From Aequorivita viscosa (GTDB lineage: Bacteria > Bacteroidota > Bacteroidia > Flavobacteriales > Flavobacteriaceae): 64,000 nucleotides of DNA. The notes beneath the pieces were generated by a model, which was given only the letters and a program-made list of their open reading frames with translations, searched no databases and had not been told where the DNA came from. Shown piece by piece: positions 7,747 to 16,370 of this stretch. How positions within the stretch are numbered: position 1 is the stretch's first letter; every line of letters begins with the position of its first letter. The DNA is taken from positions 1 through 64,000 of the forward strand of contig NZ_FNNS01000019.1 of NCBI RefSeq assembly GCF_900106795.1. The letters are read 5' to 3'. Made by a program: the position numbers and the translations under genes.

Positions 7747-10106
7747 TAGTTTTCATTGTCTAAAAGTTGGTTTAGGGCCTCTAAGGTTGGCACTAATACT
7801 TGGCGCGCTTTACTTCCTTCAAAAGGACCTACAATTCCAGCCGCTTCCATTTGATCTATAATTCTACCAGCACGGTTGTACCCTAATTTGAGCTTACGCT
7901 GAAGTAGAGAGGCAGAACCCTGTTGGGCAATTACCAGTACTTCTGCCGCGTCACGGAATAATGCGTCGCGTTCGTCCACGTTATTATCAAGAGTTGTGCC
8001 ACCTTCCTCACCAACATACTCAGGGAGCTGGAATGCTTCGGGATAGGCTTTTTGCGCTCCGATAAAATCAGTAATATCAGCTACCTCAGGAGTATCCACA
8101 AAAGCACATTGCAATCGAACAAGTTCATTTCCTTGGGTAAATAGCATATCTCCGCGGCCAATAAGTTGGTCGGCTCCTGCATTGTCCAAAATGGTTCGTG
8201 AGTCAATTTTGCTAGTTACCCTAAACGCCAAGCGAGCAGGGAAGTTCGCTTTAATTATACCTGTAATTACGTTTACAGATGGACGCTGTGTTGCGACGAT
8301 TAAATGAATTCCGATTGCTCTTGCAAGCTGTGCCAACCTAGCAATAGGCGTTTCAACTTCCTTTCCAGCAGTCATAATTAAATCTGCAAATTCATCAATT
8401 ACCAATACAATATAAGGTAAGTATTGATGCCCGTCATTCGGGTTTAATTTCCTGTTTTTAAATTTAGTGTTGTATTCTTTTATGTTCCGAACCATCGCGT
8501 TCTTCAACAGGTCGTATCGATTGTCCATTTCGATACAAAGTGAATTTAAGGTGTTTATAACCTTGTTGGTATCAGTAATGATTGCTTCGTCTGTATCTGG
8601 GAGTTTTGCGAGGTAATGTCGTTCTATTTTATTGAAAAGAGTAAGTTCTACTTTTTTAGGGTCAACTAGTACGAACTTAACTTCTGCGGGGTGTTTTTTA
8701 TACAATAATGAAGCAAGTACAGCATTTAATCCAACCGATTTTCCTTGCCCAGTTGCGCCCGCCATAAGCATGTGCGGCATTTTGGCTAAATCGACAACAA
8801 AGGTTTCGTTGCTAATTGTTTTTCCGAAAGCTATTGGTAGCTCCATCTCAGCATTTTGAAACTTAGAAGAAGCAATTACCGAACGCATCGAAACTATTTT
8901 TGGATTCTTGTTTGGTACTTCAATCCCTATGGTTCCACGGCCAGGAATGGGTGCAATAATTCGAATTCCCAAAGCTGATAATGACAGTGCGATATCGTCT
9001 TCAAGGTTCTTTATTTTTGAAATACGAACTCCGGCATCGGGTATTATTTCATAAAGAGTAACGGTTGGGCCAACGGTGGCTTTAATATTCGCAATCCCTA
9101 TTTTATAATTGTTAAGGGTCTCAACAATTCTATTTTTGTTTTCTTCTAATTCTTCTTGGTCAATTGTAATTACGCTGCCAATAGTGTGATCGCGTAACAA
9201 TTCGATACTAGGGAATCTGTAGTTGCTCAGTTCAAGTCGTGGATCAAATTCGCCAAAATCTTTCACCAGCTTTTCGCTAAGGTTTTCTACTTCTTCTTCC
9301 TCGGCCGCCTGTTCTACTTCCATTTCTACATCACCTTCCACGTCAGATTTTAATATTAATTTCTCAGTAGGTGCAGGTGGAGTAGGGGCGGGTTTTTCTT
9401 CTTCTTTTGGTTTGTTTTCGACAATTATATCTTCTTTGGTTTCATCAACTTCGGTTTTTGCTTTGGGCGCTACTGTTGGCGCTGTAGCAACTTCTTCGCT
9501 CACAAAATCTTCTTCAATTTCTTTTTTAGACTTTTTTATGGCATTAATAACCATTTCTGGGGTTAATTTTAGCCTAACAACAAGGTACACAATTAGTATA
9601 AATGTCATTGTGATTATAGTACCAGCAAGTCCGATGTAATCTTGCATTAAATCATTGATTTCGAAACCTATAATTCCGCTTAAAATGGAAGCGTTGCCGT
9701 TAAAGAATCCGAAGAATACTGAAATCCAAAGCATAAGAATCATTCCCCAAAACCAAACTTTTAACAATGGTTTTTTAGGGGAATCAAAAAAGTATCGGGT
9801 ACCGGTGAGGCTAATAAGAAAGGCAAGAATAAAAGCTGAAACACCAAAGCCATTATAAATGAAAAAATGACCGACGTTGGCACCAAATTTATTGAGCCAA
9901 TTTTGTGTTTGTAGCTTTCTTTCAGCAATATTTCCTATGTCACTTTGGTCTGCTTGCCAAGTGAAAAAATAGGAAATGAATGAAAGTATTAGCGCCAATC
10001 CCAATAAAATCAAGAAGCTTCCCAAAAGAATTTTTTGTTGCTTTGAGAGGGATGTCTTAAATTTTTTAGATTGAGACTCGAGGTTTTTTTTCTTTTTTTT
10101 GGCCAT
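7746..10106 (-). CDS. ftsK: DNA translocase FtsK/SpoIIIE
   Basis: A 786-residue septal DNA pump that clears chromosome ends before division. N-terminal Lys-rich tail, four membrane helices (about 25-50, 80-105, 115-140, 155-180), an acidic Glu/Pro-rich linker (~195-290), then the alpha/beta motor: Walker A GATGQGKS (~450), Walker B VLVIDEFADL, ATQRPSVNVITG, and a C-terminal winged-helix gamma domain (SASLLQRKLKLGYNRAGRII) that reads polar sequences and contacts XerCD. It heads the ftsK-lolA-lptF/G run and is translationally coupled to lolA. The linker is much shorter than in E. coli FtsK, which is usual in this phylum. Confidence 0.97.
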   Translation of the reverse strand: MAKKKKKNLESQSKKFKTSLSKQQKILLGSFLILLGLALILSFISYFFTWQADQSDIGNIAERKLQTQNWLNKFGANVGHFFIYNGFGVSAFILAFLISLTGTRYFFDSPKKPLLKVWFWGMILMLWISVFFGFFNGNASILSGIIGFEINDLMQDYIGLAGTIITMTFILIVYLVVRLKLTPEMVINAIKKSKKEIEEDFVSEEVATAPTVAPKAKTEVDETKEDIIVENKPKEEEKPAPTPPAPTEKLILKSDVEGDVEMEVEQAAEEEEVENLSEKLVKDFGEFDPRLELSNYRFPSIELLRDHTIGSVITIDQEELEENKNRIVETLNNYKIGIANIKATVGPTVTLYEIIPDAGVRISKIKNLEDDIALSLSALGIRIIAPIPGRGTIGIEVPNKNPKIVSMRSVIASSKFQNAEMELPIAFGKTISNETFVVDLAKMPHMLMAGATGQGKSVGLNAVLASLLYKKHPAEVKFVLVDPKKVELTLFNKIERHYLAKLPDTDEAIITDTNKVINTLNSLCIEMDNRYDLLKNAMVRNIKEYNTKFKNRKLNPNDGHQYLPYIVLVIDEFADLIMTAGKEVETPIARLAQLARAIGIHLIVATQRPSVNVITGIIKANFPARLAFRVTSKIDSRTILDNAGADQLIGRGDMLFTQGNELVRLQCAFVDTPEVADITDFIGAQKAYPEAFQLPEYVGEEGGTTLDNNVDERDALFRDAAEVLVIAQQGSASLLQRKLKLGYNRAGRIIDQMEAAGIVGPFEGSKARQVLVPTLEALNQLLDNEN

Positions 10107-10129
10107 TAATAAATGGATTGCTTGATTGG

Positions 10130-10137
10130 CAAAAATA
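10130..10137 (-). promoter_or_regulatory. Putative -7 element of the ftsK promoter
   Basis: The minus strand reads TATTTTTG, matching TAnnTTTG, 23 bases before the ftsK ATG. Confidence 0.45.
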
Positions 10138-10255
10138 CAAATATCAAAATGTAAAAATCGAATTAAGTTTCAAATAACAAAAATACAAATTACACTTTGT
10201 CGGATTTCTCTCAATTAAGAAATGATAGGTGTTTAAACCCTTATTGAATAGCGTT

Positions 10256-10615
10256 TTATAACTTTGGAATATATATGATACAGCCAATAATAACTGCAGA
10301 AACAGCAGCGAAGAAAACAGCACCTGCCGCAATATCTTTAATGAAGCCGATTTTTTTGTGGAAATCTGGATGAATAAAATCTGCAATTTTCTCAGCCACG
10401 GTATTAAGTCCTTCAGTACTGATAACCATTCCGATGGCTAAGGTTTGAATTAACCATTCGGTACTGGAAATAGAGAAATAGAATCCGGCAACGGTCATAA
10501 TAATTGCAATTGCCGTTTGTACTTGTACACTTGTTTCATAGCGTAACAATAGGAAAGCGCCTTTTGCAGCAAACTTAAATGCTTTAAGGCGCTTTCCAAA
10601 ATAGGTGTTCCACAT
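10256..10615 (-). CDS. dgkA: Diacylglycerol/undecaprenol kinase family protein
   Basis: A 119-residue inner-membrane protein of the prokaryotic DgkA family, which phosphorylates diacylglycerol or undecaprenol from ATP. Seen: RLKAFKFAAKGAFLLLRYE (N-terminal amphipathic segment), three membrane helices (about 33-50, 54-70, 97-115), the family glutamates in STEGLNTVAEKIADFI (~66-81) and GFIKDIAAGAVFFAAVSAV, matching the family pattern KDxAAGAVxxxA. It overlaps the tpx stop by one base (TAATG), so translation is probably coupled. In Gram-positives the homologue uses undecaprenol; the substrate here is open. Confidence 0.92.
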   Translation of the reverse strand: MWNTYFGKRLKAFKFAAKGAFLLLRYETSVQVQTAIAIIMTVAGFYFSISSTEWLIQTLAIGMVISTEGLNTVAEKIADFIHPDFHKKIGFIKDIAAGAVFFAAVSAVIIGCIIYIPKL

Positions 10616-11115
10616 TACAGCAGTGTTTTTAATGCAGAAAGATAATCTGGTTCTGCACCAATTTCGGGTACTTGCTGGCTGTGAATAACTTTTCCGTCTT
10701 CATTTAAAACTACTACAGCACGCGAATGAAGTCCGCGTAAATCGCCTGAAACCATTTCAACACCGTAATTTTTCCCGAAGTTGCCATCACGAAAATCGGA
10801 TAGATTCGTAACGTTGTTCACATCTTCGTCGTTTGCAAAGCGTTTCATAGCAAAAGGTAAGTCTCTTGATATGCAAAGAACATTCGTGTTTTTAAGTCCC
10901 GTGGCTTTTTCGTTGAATTTACGAACCGAGGTAGCACATACGTTTGTGTCTATACTTGGAAAAATATTCATTATTACACGAGACCCCTTATAATCGGATA
11001 ATTTTTTGGAGCTTAAATCTTGTGCTGTTAAAGTAAAATCTGGAGCTAGTTCACCTACTTTTGGGAGTGTCCCAGAAGTTTCTATGTTGTTTCCACCGAG
11101 TTTTATTGTTGCCAT
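10615..11115 (-). CDS. tpx: Thiol peroxidase (Tpx) lacking the usual resolving cysteine
   Basis: A 166-residue peroxiredoxin of the Tpx class that reduces hydroperoxides with thioredoxin. The peroxidatic cysteine is C60 in FPSIDTNVCATSVRKF. In E. coli Tpx the resolving cysteine lies in RFCGAEG; here the aligned stretch is KRFANDEDVNNV, with alanine. The only other cysteine is C81 in VLCISRDLPFA, which matches the non-resolving E. coli C82. The enzyme may thus be 1-Cys or use C81. Length and ends (PEIGAEPDYLSALKTLL) are normal. It is the first gene of a tpx-dgkA pair. Confidence 0.93.
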   Translation of the reverse strand: MATIKLGGNNIETSGTLPKVGELAPDFTLTAQDLSSKKLSDYKGSRVIMNIFPSIDTNVCATSVRKFNEKATGLKNTNVLCISRDLPFAMKRFANDEDVNNVTNLSDFRDGNFGKNYGVEMVSGDLRGLHSRAVVVLNEDGKVIHSQQVPEIGAEPDYLSALKTLL

Positions 11116-11261
11116 TGTTTTTTATTTTTAAAATTGAAGCATAAAGATAACGAATCGTTTTTTGTTTTTGAATAAAACGTTTTTTAAAGATTGTTTGTTC
11201 CTTTTTCCCCCATATAATTTGTCTACTATATAAAAGTGTATTTGCGCTATTGTAACCATCA

Positions 11262-11298
11262 AAAAATCCCTCCACATAAGTTGTGAAGGGATTTTCAA
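11262..11298 (-). terminator. Terminator of the prx-trx-small protein operon
   Basis: Read on the minus strand, CCCTTCACA pairs with TGTGGAGGG (one G-U pair) inside flanking AAAAT/ATTTT and is followed by six T. It lies 20 bp past the stop of the small gene at 11318. The rest of the 202-bp gap holds nothing else I can support. Confidence 0.8.
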
Positions 11299-11317
11299 AC
11301 AAATAAGGGGATTATCC

Positions 11318-11566
11318 TTATTGGTCTATGGAGCCTAAAACTTTTTTGGCAAAAGTATTTGCAGCGTCGCGCTCAGGCATTCCATCTGCTATCATTTGGT
11401 GTACTTCTACCGCTCCACAAAGGTTGGTGATAAGTTCGCCAACAACATCCATCTCCTCATCCGTTATACGATTGTACTCGCTGTAGGATTCTAATACCGC
11501 TATGCAATTTTCAATTTGCTCAGGAGTATTGTTTCTTTGAAAATGTCTAATTACTGGCAACTTCAT
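11318..11566 (-). CDS. Conserved small Bacteroidota protein (DUF6952-like)
   Basis: An 82-residue acidic protein starting MKLPVIRHF, with no signal peptide, membrane helix or catalytic motif that I recognise; it is predicted to be helical. It overlaps the 3' end of the thioredoxin gene by 20 bases in another frame, and the order peroxiredoxin-thioredoxin-this gene suggests a redox-linked role, but that is context only. I recall proteins of this type annotated as DUF6952 next to thioredoxins in Flavobacteriaceae. It has one cysteine (NLCGAVEVH, ~49). Function unknown. Confidence 0.8.
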   Translation of the reverse strand: MKLPVIRHFQRNNTPEQIENCIAVLESYSEYNRITDEEMDVVGELITNLCGAVEVHQMIADGMPERDAANTFAKKVLGSIDQ

Positions 11567-11864
11567 CTACTAATCCTTTTAAAAGTTCAAATTTGTTTGT
11601 TTGTACTTGGTTTACGAGCTTGCCATCTTTAAAAGTTGCAAAAGTTGGGAGATTGTCCACACTCGCCATTTTACGGCTTTCTGGAAATTTCTCAGCATCT
11701 ACCAATACAAACTTTAATCCTTCAGTTTCAGTAGCCAATTTTTTGAATTTCGGCTTCATTATCCTGCAATTGCCACACCATCCGGCCGAAAACTGAACAA
11801 CTACGTTCTTTTCGTCAGCGATGAACTGCTGCAGACTATCATCTTTAAGCTCTATCATAATCAA
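11547..11864 (-). CDS. Thioredoxin family protein with CGNC active site
   Basis: A 105-residue single-domain thioredoxin. The active site is FSAGWCGNCRIMKP (C30 and C33), a CGNC variant of the usual CGPC, followed by the cis-proline loop NLPTFATFKDG (~73-83). No signal peptide, so cytoplasmic. It starts directly after the peroxiredoxin stop (adjacent bases), suggesting it recycles that enzyme. The replaced proline should raise the redox potential relative to classical thioredoxin, an inference from known thioredoxin variants. Confidence 0.93.
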   Translation of the reverse strand: MIMIELKDDSLQQFIADEKNVVVQFSAGWCGNCRIMKPKFKKLATETEGLKFVLVDAEKFPESRKMASVDNLPTFATFKDGKLVNQVQTNKFELLKGLVDEVASN

Positions 11865-12500
11865 TTATTTTTTTAAGTATGAAGCTACACCATCACGAGA
11901 TGCTTCCATTGCTTCTTTTCCTGTTTCCCAGTTTGCTGGACAAACCTCACCTTTTTCTTGAACGTGAGTATACGCGTCGATTAATCTAAGGAATTCGTTT
12001 ACATTTCTTCCAAGAGGCATATCGTTAACACCTTCGTGGAAAATTTTTCCATCCTCATCAATTAGATACGTTGCACGGTAGGTTACGTTGCTTCCCTCTA
12101 ATAGATAATATTCTTGATCTTCGTCATAACTCTTTGGCTCGACATCTAAAATACCTAATGCGTTTGAAAGGTTACGGTTAGTATCGGCTAAAAGCGGATA
12201 GGTAACTCCTTCAATTCCGCCATTATCTTGTGGCGTGTTTAACCAAGCAAAGTGTACTTCTGGTGTATCACAAGATGCTCCAATAACGATTGTGTTTCGG
12301 TCTTCAAATTGTGATAACGCTTCCTGAAACGAAAGAATTTCGGTTGGACATACGTAAGTAAAATCTTTTGGGTACCAGAAAAGCAATACTTTTTTCTTGT
12401 TTTTCTTAGCCTCTTCAAGAACGTTAATTTTAAATGTGTCTCCCATTTCGTTCATTGCGTCTACTGCAATATTTGGGAATTTTCTTCCTACTAATGACAT
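11865..12500 (-). CDS. 2-Cys peroxiredoxin (AhpC/TSA family)
   Basis: A 211-residue peroxidase reducing hydrogen peroxide and organic peroxides. Peroxidatic cysteine C51 is in DFTYVCPTEILSF and the resolving cysteine C187 in GEVCPANW, the typical 2-Cys arrangement with a C-terminal arm. It is followed without a gap by the CGNC thioredoxin and then the small acidic protein, one operon ended by the hairpin at 11262-11298. A predicted promoter lies at 12539-12546. Length is a little above that of AhpC (~187), as in the flavobacterial form. Confidence 0.96.
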   Translation of the reverse strand: MSLVGRKFPNIAVDAMNEMGDTFKINVLEEAKKNKKKVLLFWYPKDFTYVCPTEILSFQEALSQFEDRNTIVIGASCDTPEVHFAWLNTPQDNGGIEGVTYPLLADTNRNLSNALGILDVEPKSYDEDQEYYLLEGSNVTYRATYLIDEDGKIFHEGVNDMPLGRNVNEFLRLIDAYTHVQEKGEVCPANWETGKEAMEASRDGVASYLKK

Positions 12501-12538
12501 AGTTATTATAGTTTTATATGGTTATAATTTTTCTACAG

Positions 12539-12546
12539 CAAAAATA
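12539..12546 (-). promoter_or_regulatory. Putative -7 element of the peroxiredoxin operon
   Basis: The minus strand reads TATTTTTG, matching TAnnTTTG, 38 bases before the ATG. No OxyR-type palindrome was recognised. Confidence 0.45.
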
Positions 12547-12642
12547 CCATATACATCCGCTTCTTCCGAAGGAAGTTAAACGAATTAATCTATCGGCTCA
12601 TAAGAATTGTCGATAGTATATTAGACAAGCAATAAGGATATG

Positions 12643-14136
12643 CTATGGGTTGTTTGAAGGGCTTAATTCTCTTATTTTTATGCGGAAAGCTGCAAACAAT
12701 AAAGTCATAAATGGGCTAAGCCAGTTAAAAATTGCGTAACCTGCATAATGCAGTGTATCTACACCCAGCACGCCACTATGATACGCCCCGCAGGTATTCC
12801 AAGGAATTAAGACAGAGGTTACGGTCCCACTGTCTTCTAATGTTCTAGAAAGGTTTTCGGGAGCCAGTCCTTTATCTTTAAAAGCTTTAGCATACATTTT
12901 CCCAGGAATAACAATCGCAAGATATTGATCGCTAGCGGTTATATTTAGAGTTAAACAGCTAAATACAGTACTTGCAAACAAACCGAAAGTAGTATGAAAA
13001 AGTGATAGTAACTTTTTACTGATAATTGAAAGTGCTCCAATAGCATCCATTATACCACCAAATGTCATAGCGCACAGTATTAACCAAATTGTATTCAACA
13101 TTCCGGCCATGCCACCAGAGGAGAAGAGGTCTTTTAAAGCCGCATTATTTGTTGGTATATTAGTGTCTACCGTAATAGCGTTCATTATTCCTTTATAGCC
13201 GTTTTCCAGGTTCAAAGAAGTTCCGCCTCCCATTGCGGCAACAATATTTGGTTGAAAAATTAATGCTGCAATGGCTGCTAACAAGGTTCCTATGAGTAGC
13301 GCTATTAGAGGTGGGGTTTTCTTGACAATTAGAATCACTACAATAATTGGAACTAGAAATAGCCAAGGACTAATATTTATGGATTCTTTTACAGCAGCTA
13401 ATATTTGATGCGTGTCGGCTGGTCCGGTTGTGTCAAGGTTTAATCCGATTATTATAAAAGCAATTAAAGTTACTGTTAACGTAGGAACGGTAGTATAAAG
13501 CATATACCGTATGTGCGTAAATAGATCGGTGCCTGCCATTGCTGGGGCAAGATTAGTAGTGTCGCTTAATGGTGAAATTTTATCTCCAAAATATGCGCCC
13601 GAAAGTATAGCTCCTGCTGTCATACCTAAGGAGATGTCTAGCGCATTTGCAATTCCGATAAGCGCAATACCTACGGTAGCAGAAGTGGTCCAACTACTCC
13701 CAGTTGCAATTGAAATTATGGCGCAAATTATAACACAGGAAGCTAAAAATATAGTGGGATTTAGAACCTGAAGACCGTAATATATCATTGTTGGTATTAT
13801 TCCACTAATGAGCCAAGTTCCCGCTAATGCTCCAACCATTAAAAGGATTAAAATAGCTCCCGCCGTAGACTTTATGTTTTGAGCTACTTCCTCTAACATT
13901 TGGTCAAATTTTACCTTATTATAGAAGCCCACAATTGCGGCAACAGCACCGCCCATTAACAGAATAAATTGATTGCTTCCACTTAAAGCATCGTCTCCAA
14001 ATGCAAAGAAAACGTTGTAGAATAGCATTCCGATAAGTGCAAAAACAGGAATAAGGGCTTCCCAAATACTGAGTTCATTATTGTCTAAAACTTCCTCGTT
14101 TTTTGGGTCGGTAGGCTTAATTTCTTGACTTTGCAT
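12643..14136 (-). CDS. nhaC: Na+/H+ antiporter, NhaC family
   Basis: A 497-residue membrane protein with about 11-12 helices, exporting Na+ (or acting on malate/lactate like some NhaC relatives) in exchange for H+. Family features seen: GSNQFILLMGGAVAAIVG near the N-terminus, IISIATGSSWTTSATVGIALIGI (~140-162), SGAYFGDKISPLSDTTNLAPAM (~178-199), and near the C-terminus LEDSGTVTSVLIPWNTCGAYHSGVLGV. Both the GDKxSPLSDTT and the IPWNTCGAY motifs are hallmarks. It stands alone; sodium antiport fits a marine lifestyle. The cation is inferred from the family. Confidence 0.93.
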   Translation of the reverse strand: MQSQEIKPTDPKNEEVLDNNELSIWEALIPVFALIGMLFYNVFFAFGDDALSGSNQFILLMGGAVAAIVGFYNKVKFDQMLEEVAQNIKSTAGAILILLMVGALAGTWLISGIIPTMIYYGLQVLNPTIFLASCVIICAIISIATGSSWTTSATVGIALIGIANALDISLGMTAGAILSGAYFGDKISPLSDTTNLAPAMAGTDLFTHIRYMLYTTVPTLTVTLIAFIIIGLNLDTTGPADTHQILAAVKESINISPWLFLVPIIVVILIVKKTPPLIALLIGTLLAAIAALIFQPNIVAAMGGGTSLNLENGYKGIMNAITVDTNIPTNNAALKDLFSSGGMAGMLNTIWLILCAMTFGGIMDAIGALSIISKKLLSLFHTTFGLFASTVFSCLTLNITASDQYLAIVIPGKMYAKAFKDKGLAPENLSRTLEDSGTVTSVLIPWNTCGAYHSGVLGVDTLHYAGYAIFNWLSPFMTLLFAAFRIKIRELSPSNNP

Positions 14137-14375
14137 AAGAAAATATTAAAATGGTATGTAATGTTACGATTTTGTGAATAGGTGTGCAAATTAAAAAAAA
14201 GCTCAAGTTAAAAAGTTCATTGACTACTTCCAATTAATCTTTTTAATAGACTTGATCGATGTAATGTTTTTAAATTCAATGATTTTCAAAATACATTCTG
14301 TTTTTTGTGCTTAAAAGAGTGATTAATAGAACTATTATTATTTGAGAAATGATTGAATTATTTTAAGTTTACTCA

Positions 14376-15983
14376 ATGATTTTACGGGTATTATTTATTC
14401 TATTTTTCACTCAATTTTTATATGCTCAAACACCTCTTCCTACACTGTTTGATAGCTTGGCCCAATCAAATTCCGATAATGAAAAATCGAGGTTGAGCAT
14501 GATTATCGCTTCACAGTTAGCAAAAGATGATTGGCAGCGAGCTCTTCACTACATCGAGCTCGCCGAAAAAAGTGCACTAAGTTCAAGATCAGAAAAAGTA
14601 AAAGCAGATTATTACAATGCTGTTGCTGAGATTTATTCTGAAAAGGACGCTCTGGATATTACGCTTGAAAACTTTGTAAAGGCGTACAAGTATTATCAAC
14701 ATAGACCCCTTAAAGAACGGTATAGGTTAGAGAATGATCTAGCAATCGCCTATTCCGAAACTCAAAATTATGAAAAGGCATTAAAAATCTATCACAAGAT
14801 TTACAAATACGATCACACCCAGAAAAATCCTAAAAATTTAGCGGCGGTTTCCAATAATATTGGGATGGCTTGGCGCAGTAAAAATTTAGATTCGTCATTC
14901 TATTATTTTAATAATTCATTACAACTATTAGAAGGTATTGAATATCCATATTTAAAATTTCTAATTTATACGAATCTTGCAAAAAGCTATCTTATTAAAG
15001 ATGAAGATGAAACGGCGAAACATTATTTTCATCGTGCTATAAACGAAATTGGCCCTAATAACATAAATAGTGACCTAGGTTGGGTTTACGGTGAATTTTC
15101 TGAGCTTTATTTAAAAAATGGAAAGATAGATTCTGCAATTTATTATTCAAAAAATGCTGTAGCAATTTTAGACAGTCTAGCGCCTTTTACAGTTATAAAT
15201 CGGAACGCTGTTGAGGTATTGTATAAAGCGTATATTAAGAAGGAAGACTTTAAGAATGCTTCAAAAAATCTAGAAAAGTTTTTTGCAATTTCAGATAGCT
15301 TAAACATTGAGGATAGAAAAGCGAAGGTGCAGAAAATTATTTTAGAAGAAGAGTACCGAACCAAAGATAAGATCCGTGAGTTAGAGGAAAGTAAAAGTAG
15401 GCTGAATTTTTATATACTTATTCTCGCACTCGTTGTGTTGTTATTGATTTTAGGAATTATTTTATACCGTTATCGAAATAAATTAAAGCGTACAGATTTA
15501 GAAAAAGAATTATTTATTTCGAAGCAAAAGGAACTAAATTCCAACTTAGAGTTAAAAAATAAAGAACTTATAGGGAAAGCAATGATAGAATTGCATCGTA
15601 CAGAGCTCATTGAAGATATTTTAAAAGATTTAAAAGAAGTAAGGTTAAAGGCGAGTAAAAAAGAAACACAAAGTGCAATCGACTTTATAGTAAAGCGATT
15701 AAAGCGTGACACATCGCCAAATATATGGGATGAATTTGAGCTTCGTTTTAAAGAAGTTCACGAGTCATTCTACACAAACCTATGTGAAAAACATCCAGAT
15801 CTCACTCCAAAAGATAAACGACTTTGTGCTCTTTTAAAGTTGAACCTTACAACAAAAGAGATTGCCCAGGTAATGGGACAATCTACAAAATCGGTAGAAA
15901 GCGCACGTATTAGACTGCGAAAAAAGCTAGATATCACGAATTCCCAAACCGATTTATCTTCCTATTTGTCCAATTTCGGATAA
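14376..15983 (+). CDS. Membrane-anchored TPR protein with C-terminal LuxR-type HTH
   Basis: A 535-residue putative transcription regulator. Order: signal sequence (MILRVLFILFFTQFLYAQ), about six TPR-like helical repeats (~25-310), a coiled coil (EEEYRTKDKIRELEESKSR), one transmembrane helix (~345-367), a second charged coiled coil (~370-430), and a DNA-binding helix-turn-helix LTTKEIAQVMGQSTKSVESARIRLRKKL (residues ~491-518). The TPRs would be periplasmic and the HTH cytoplasmic, so it could pass an outside signal to DNA. This architecture is common in Bacteroidota. The next genes downstream are a tiny ORF and a secreted fibre protein on the same strand, possible targets. No receiver or kinase domain. 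Confidence 0.9.
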   Translation: MILRVLFILFFTQFLYAQTPLPTLFDSLAQSNSDNEKSRLSMIIASQLAKDDWQRALHYIELAEKSALSSRSEKVKADYYNAVAEIYSEKDALDITLENFVKAYKYYQHRPLKERYRLENDLAIAYSETQNYEKALKIYHKIYKYDHTQKNPKNLAAVSNNIGMAWRSKNLDSSFYYFNNSLQLLEGIEYPYLKFLIYTNLAKSYLIKDEDETAKHYFHRAINEIGPNNINSDLGWVYGEFSELYLKNGKIDSAIYYSKNAVAILDSLAPFTVINRNAVEVLYKAYIKKEDFKNASKNLEKFFAISDSLNIEDRKAKVQKIILEEEYRTKDKIRELEESKSRLNFYILILALVVLLLILGIILYRYRNKLKRTDLEKELFISKQKELNSNLELKNKELIGKAMIELHRTELIEDILKDLKEVRLKASKKETQSAIDFIVKRLKRDTSPNIWDEFELRFKEVHESFYTNLCEKHPDLTPKDKRLCALLKLNLTTKEIAQVMGQSTKSVESARIRLRKKLDITNSQTDLSSYLSNFG

Positions 15984-16158
15984 TTTTTTATTCATTTTAT
16001 AAATCGATAAGCGCCTAAATTATAGTTATTTGGTGTTTTTTGAGTGCTAAAAATATGGCACTAATTTGTTATGCGAGTGTTTTTGTTGGGGCTACAATTT
16101 ATGGCTTCAATAATCTGCACTTTACATTTGACCCACTTTTCAATTCAACATTAGTTCC

Positions 16159-16302
16159 ATGAAAAAAAAATCCCCCTTTAAAAAAATGTCTTCGTTAGAT
16201 AAAACTATTGAAGCGAATGCCGAAAAAAAAAGTGCTTGGAAAAAAATAATTCTTGAATTGGAGAAAGCTCAAAATAAACGTAAGGACTCGAAAAATAATT
16301 AG
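16159..16302 (+). CDS. Possible 47-residue Lys-rich small protein
   Basis: ATG at 16159 to TAG at 16302 encodes a strongly basic helical peptide beginning MKKKSPFKKMSSLDKTIEAN and ending AQNKRKDSKNN, with ~16 lysines. It has no signal peptide or membrane segment. It lies in the 387-bp gap between the TPR regulator and the fibre gene, 68 bp before the latter, same strand. A promoter-like TTTG...TAATTTG (one base short of consensus) occurs ~100 bp upstream. I do not recognise a family; it may be an unused frame in A-rich DNA. Nothing else is visible in this gap. Confidence 0.4.
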   Translation: MKKKSPFKKMSSLDKTIEANAEKKSAWKKIILELEKAQNKRKDSKNN

Positions 16303-16370
16303 GGAATCCAAATCATAAACTAGAGCCTAACGAATTTCATTAAAATTAATAACTAACTATTTAACAGATT

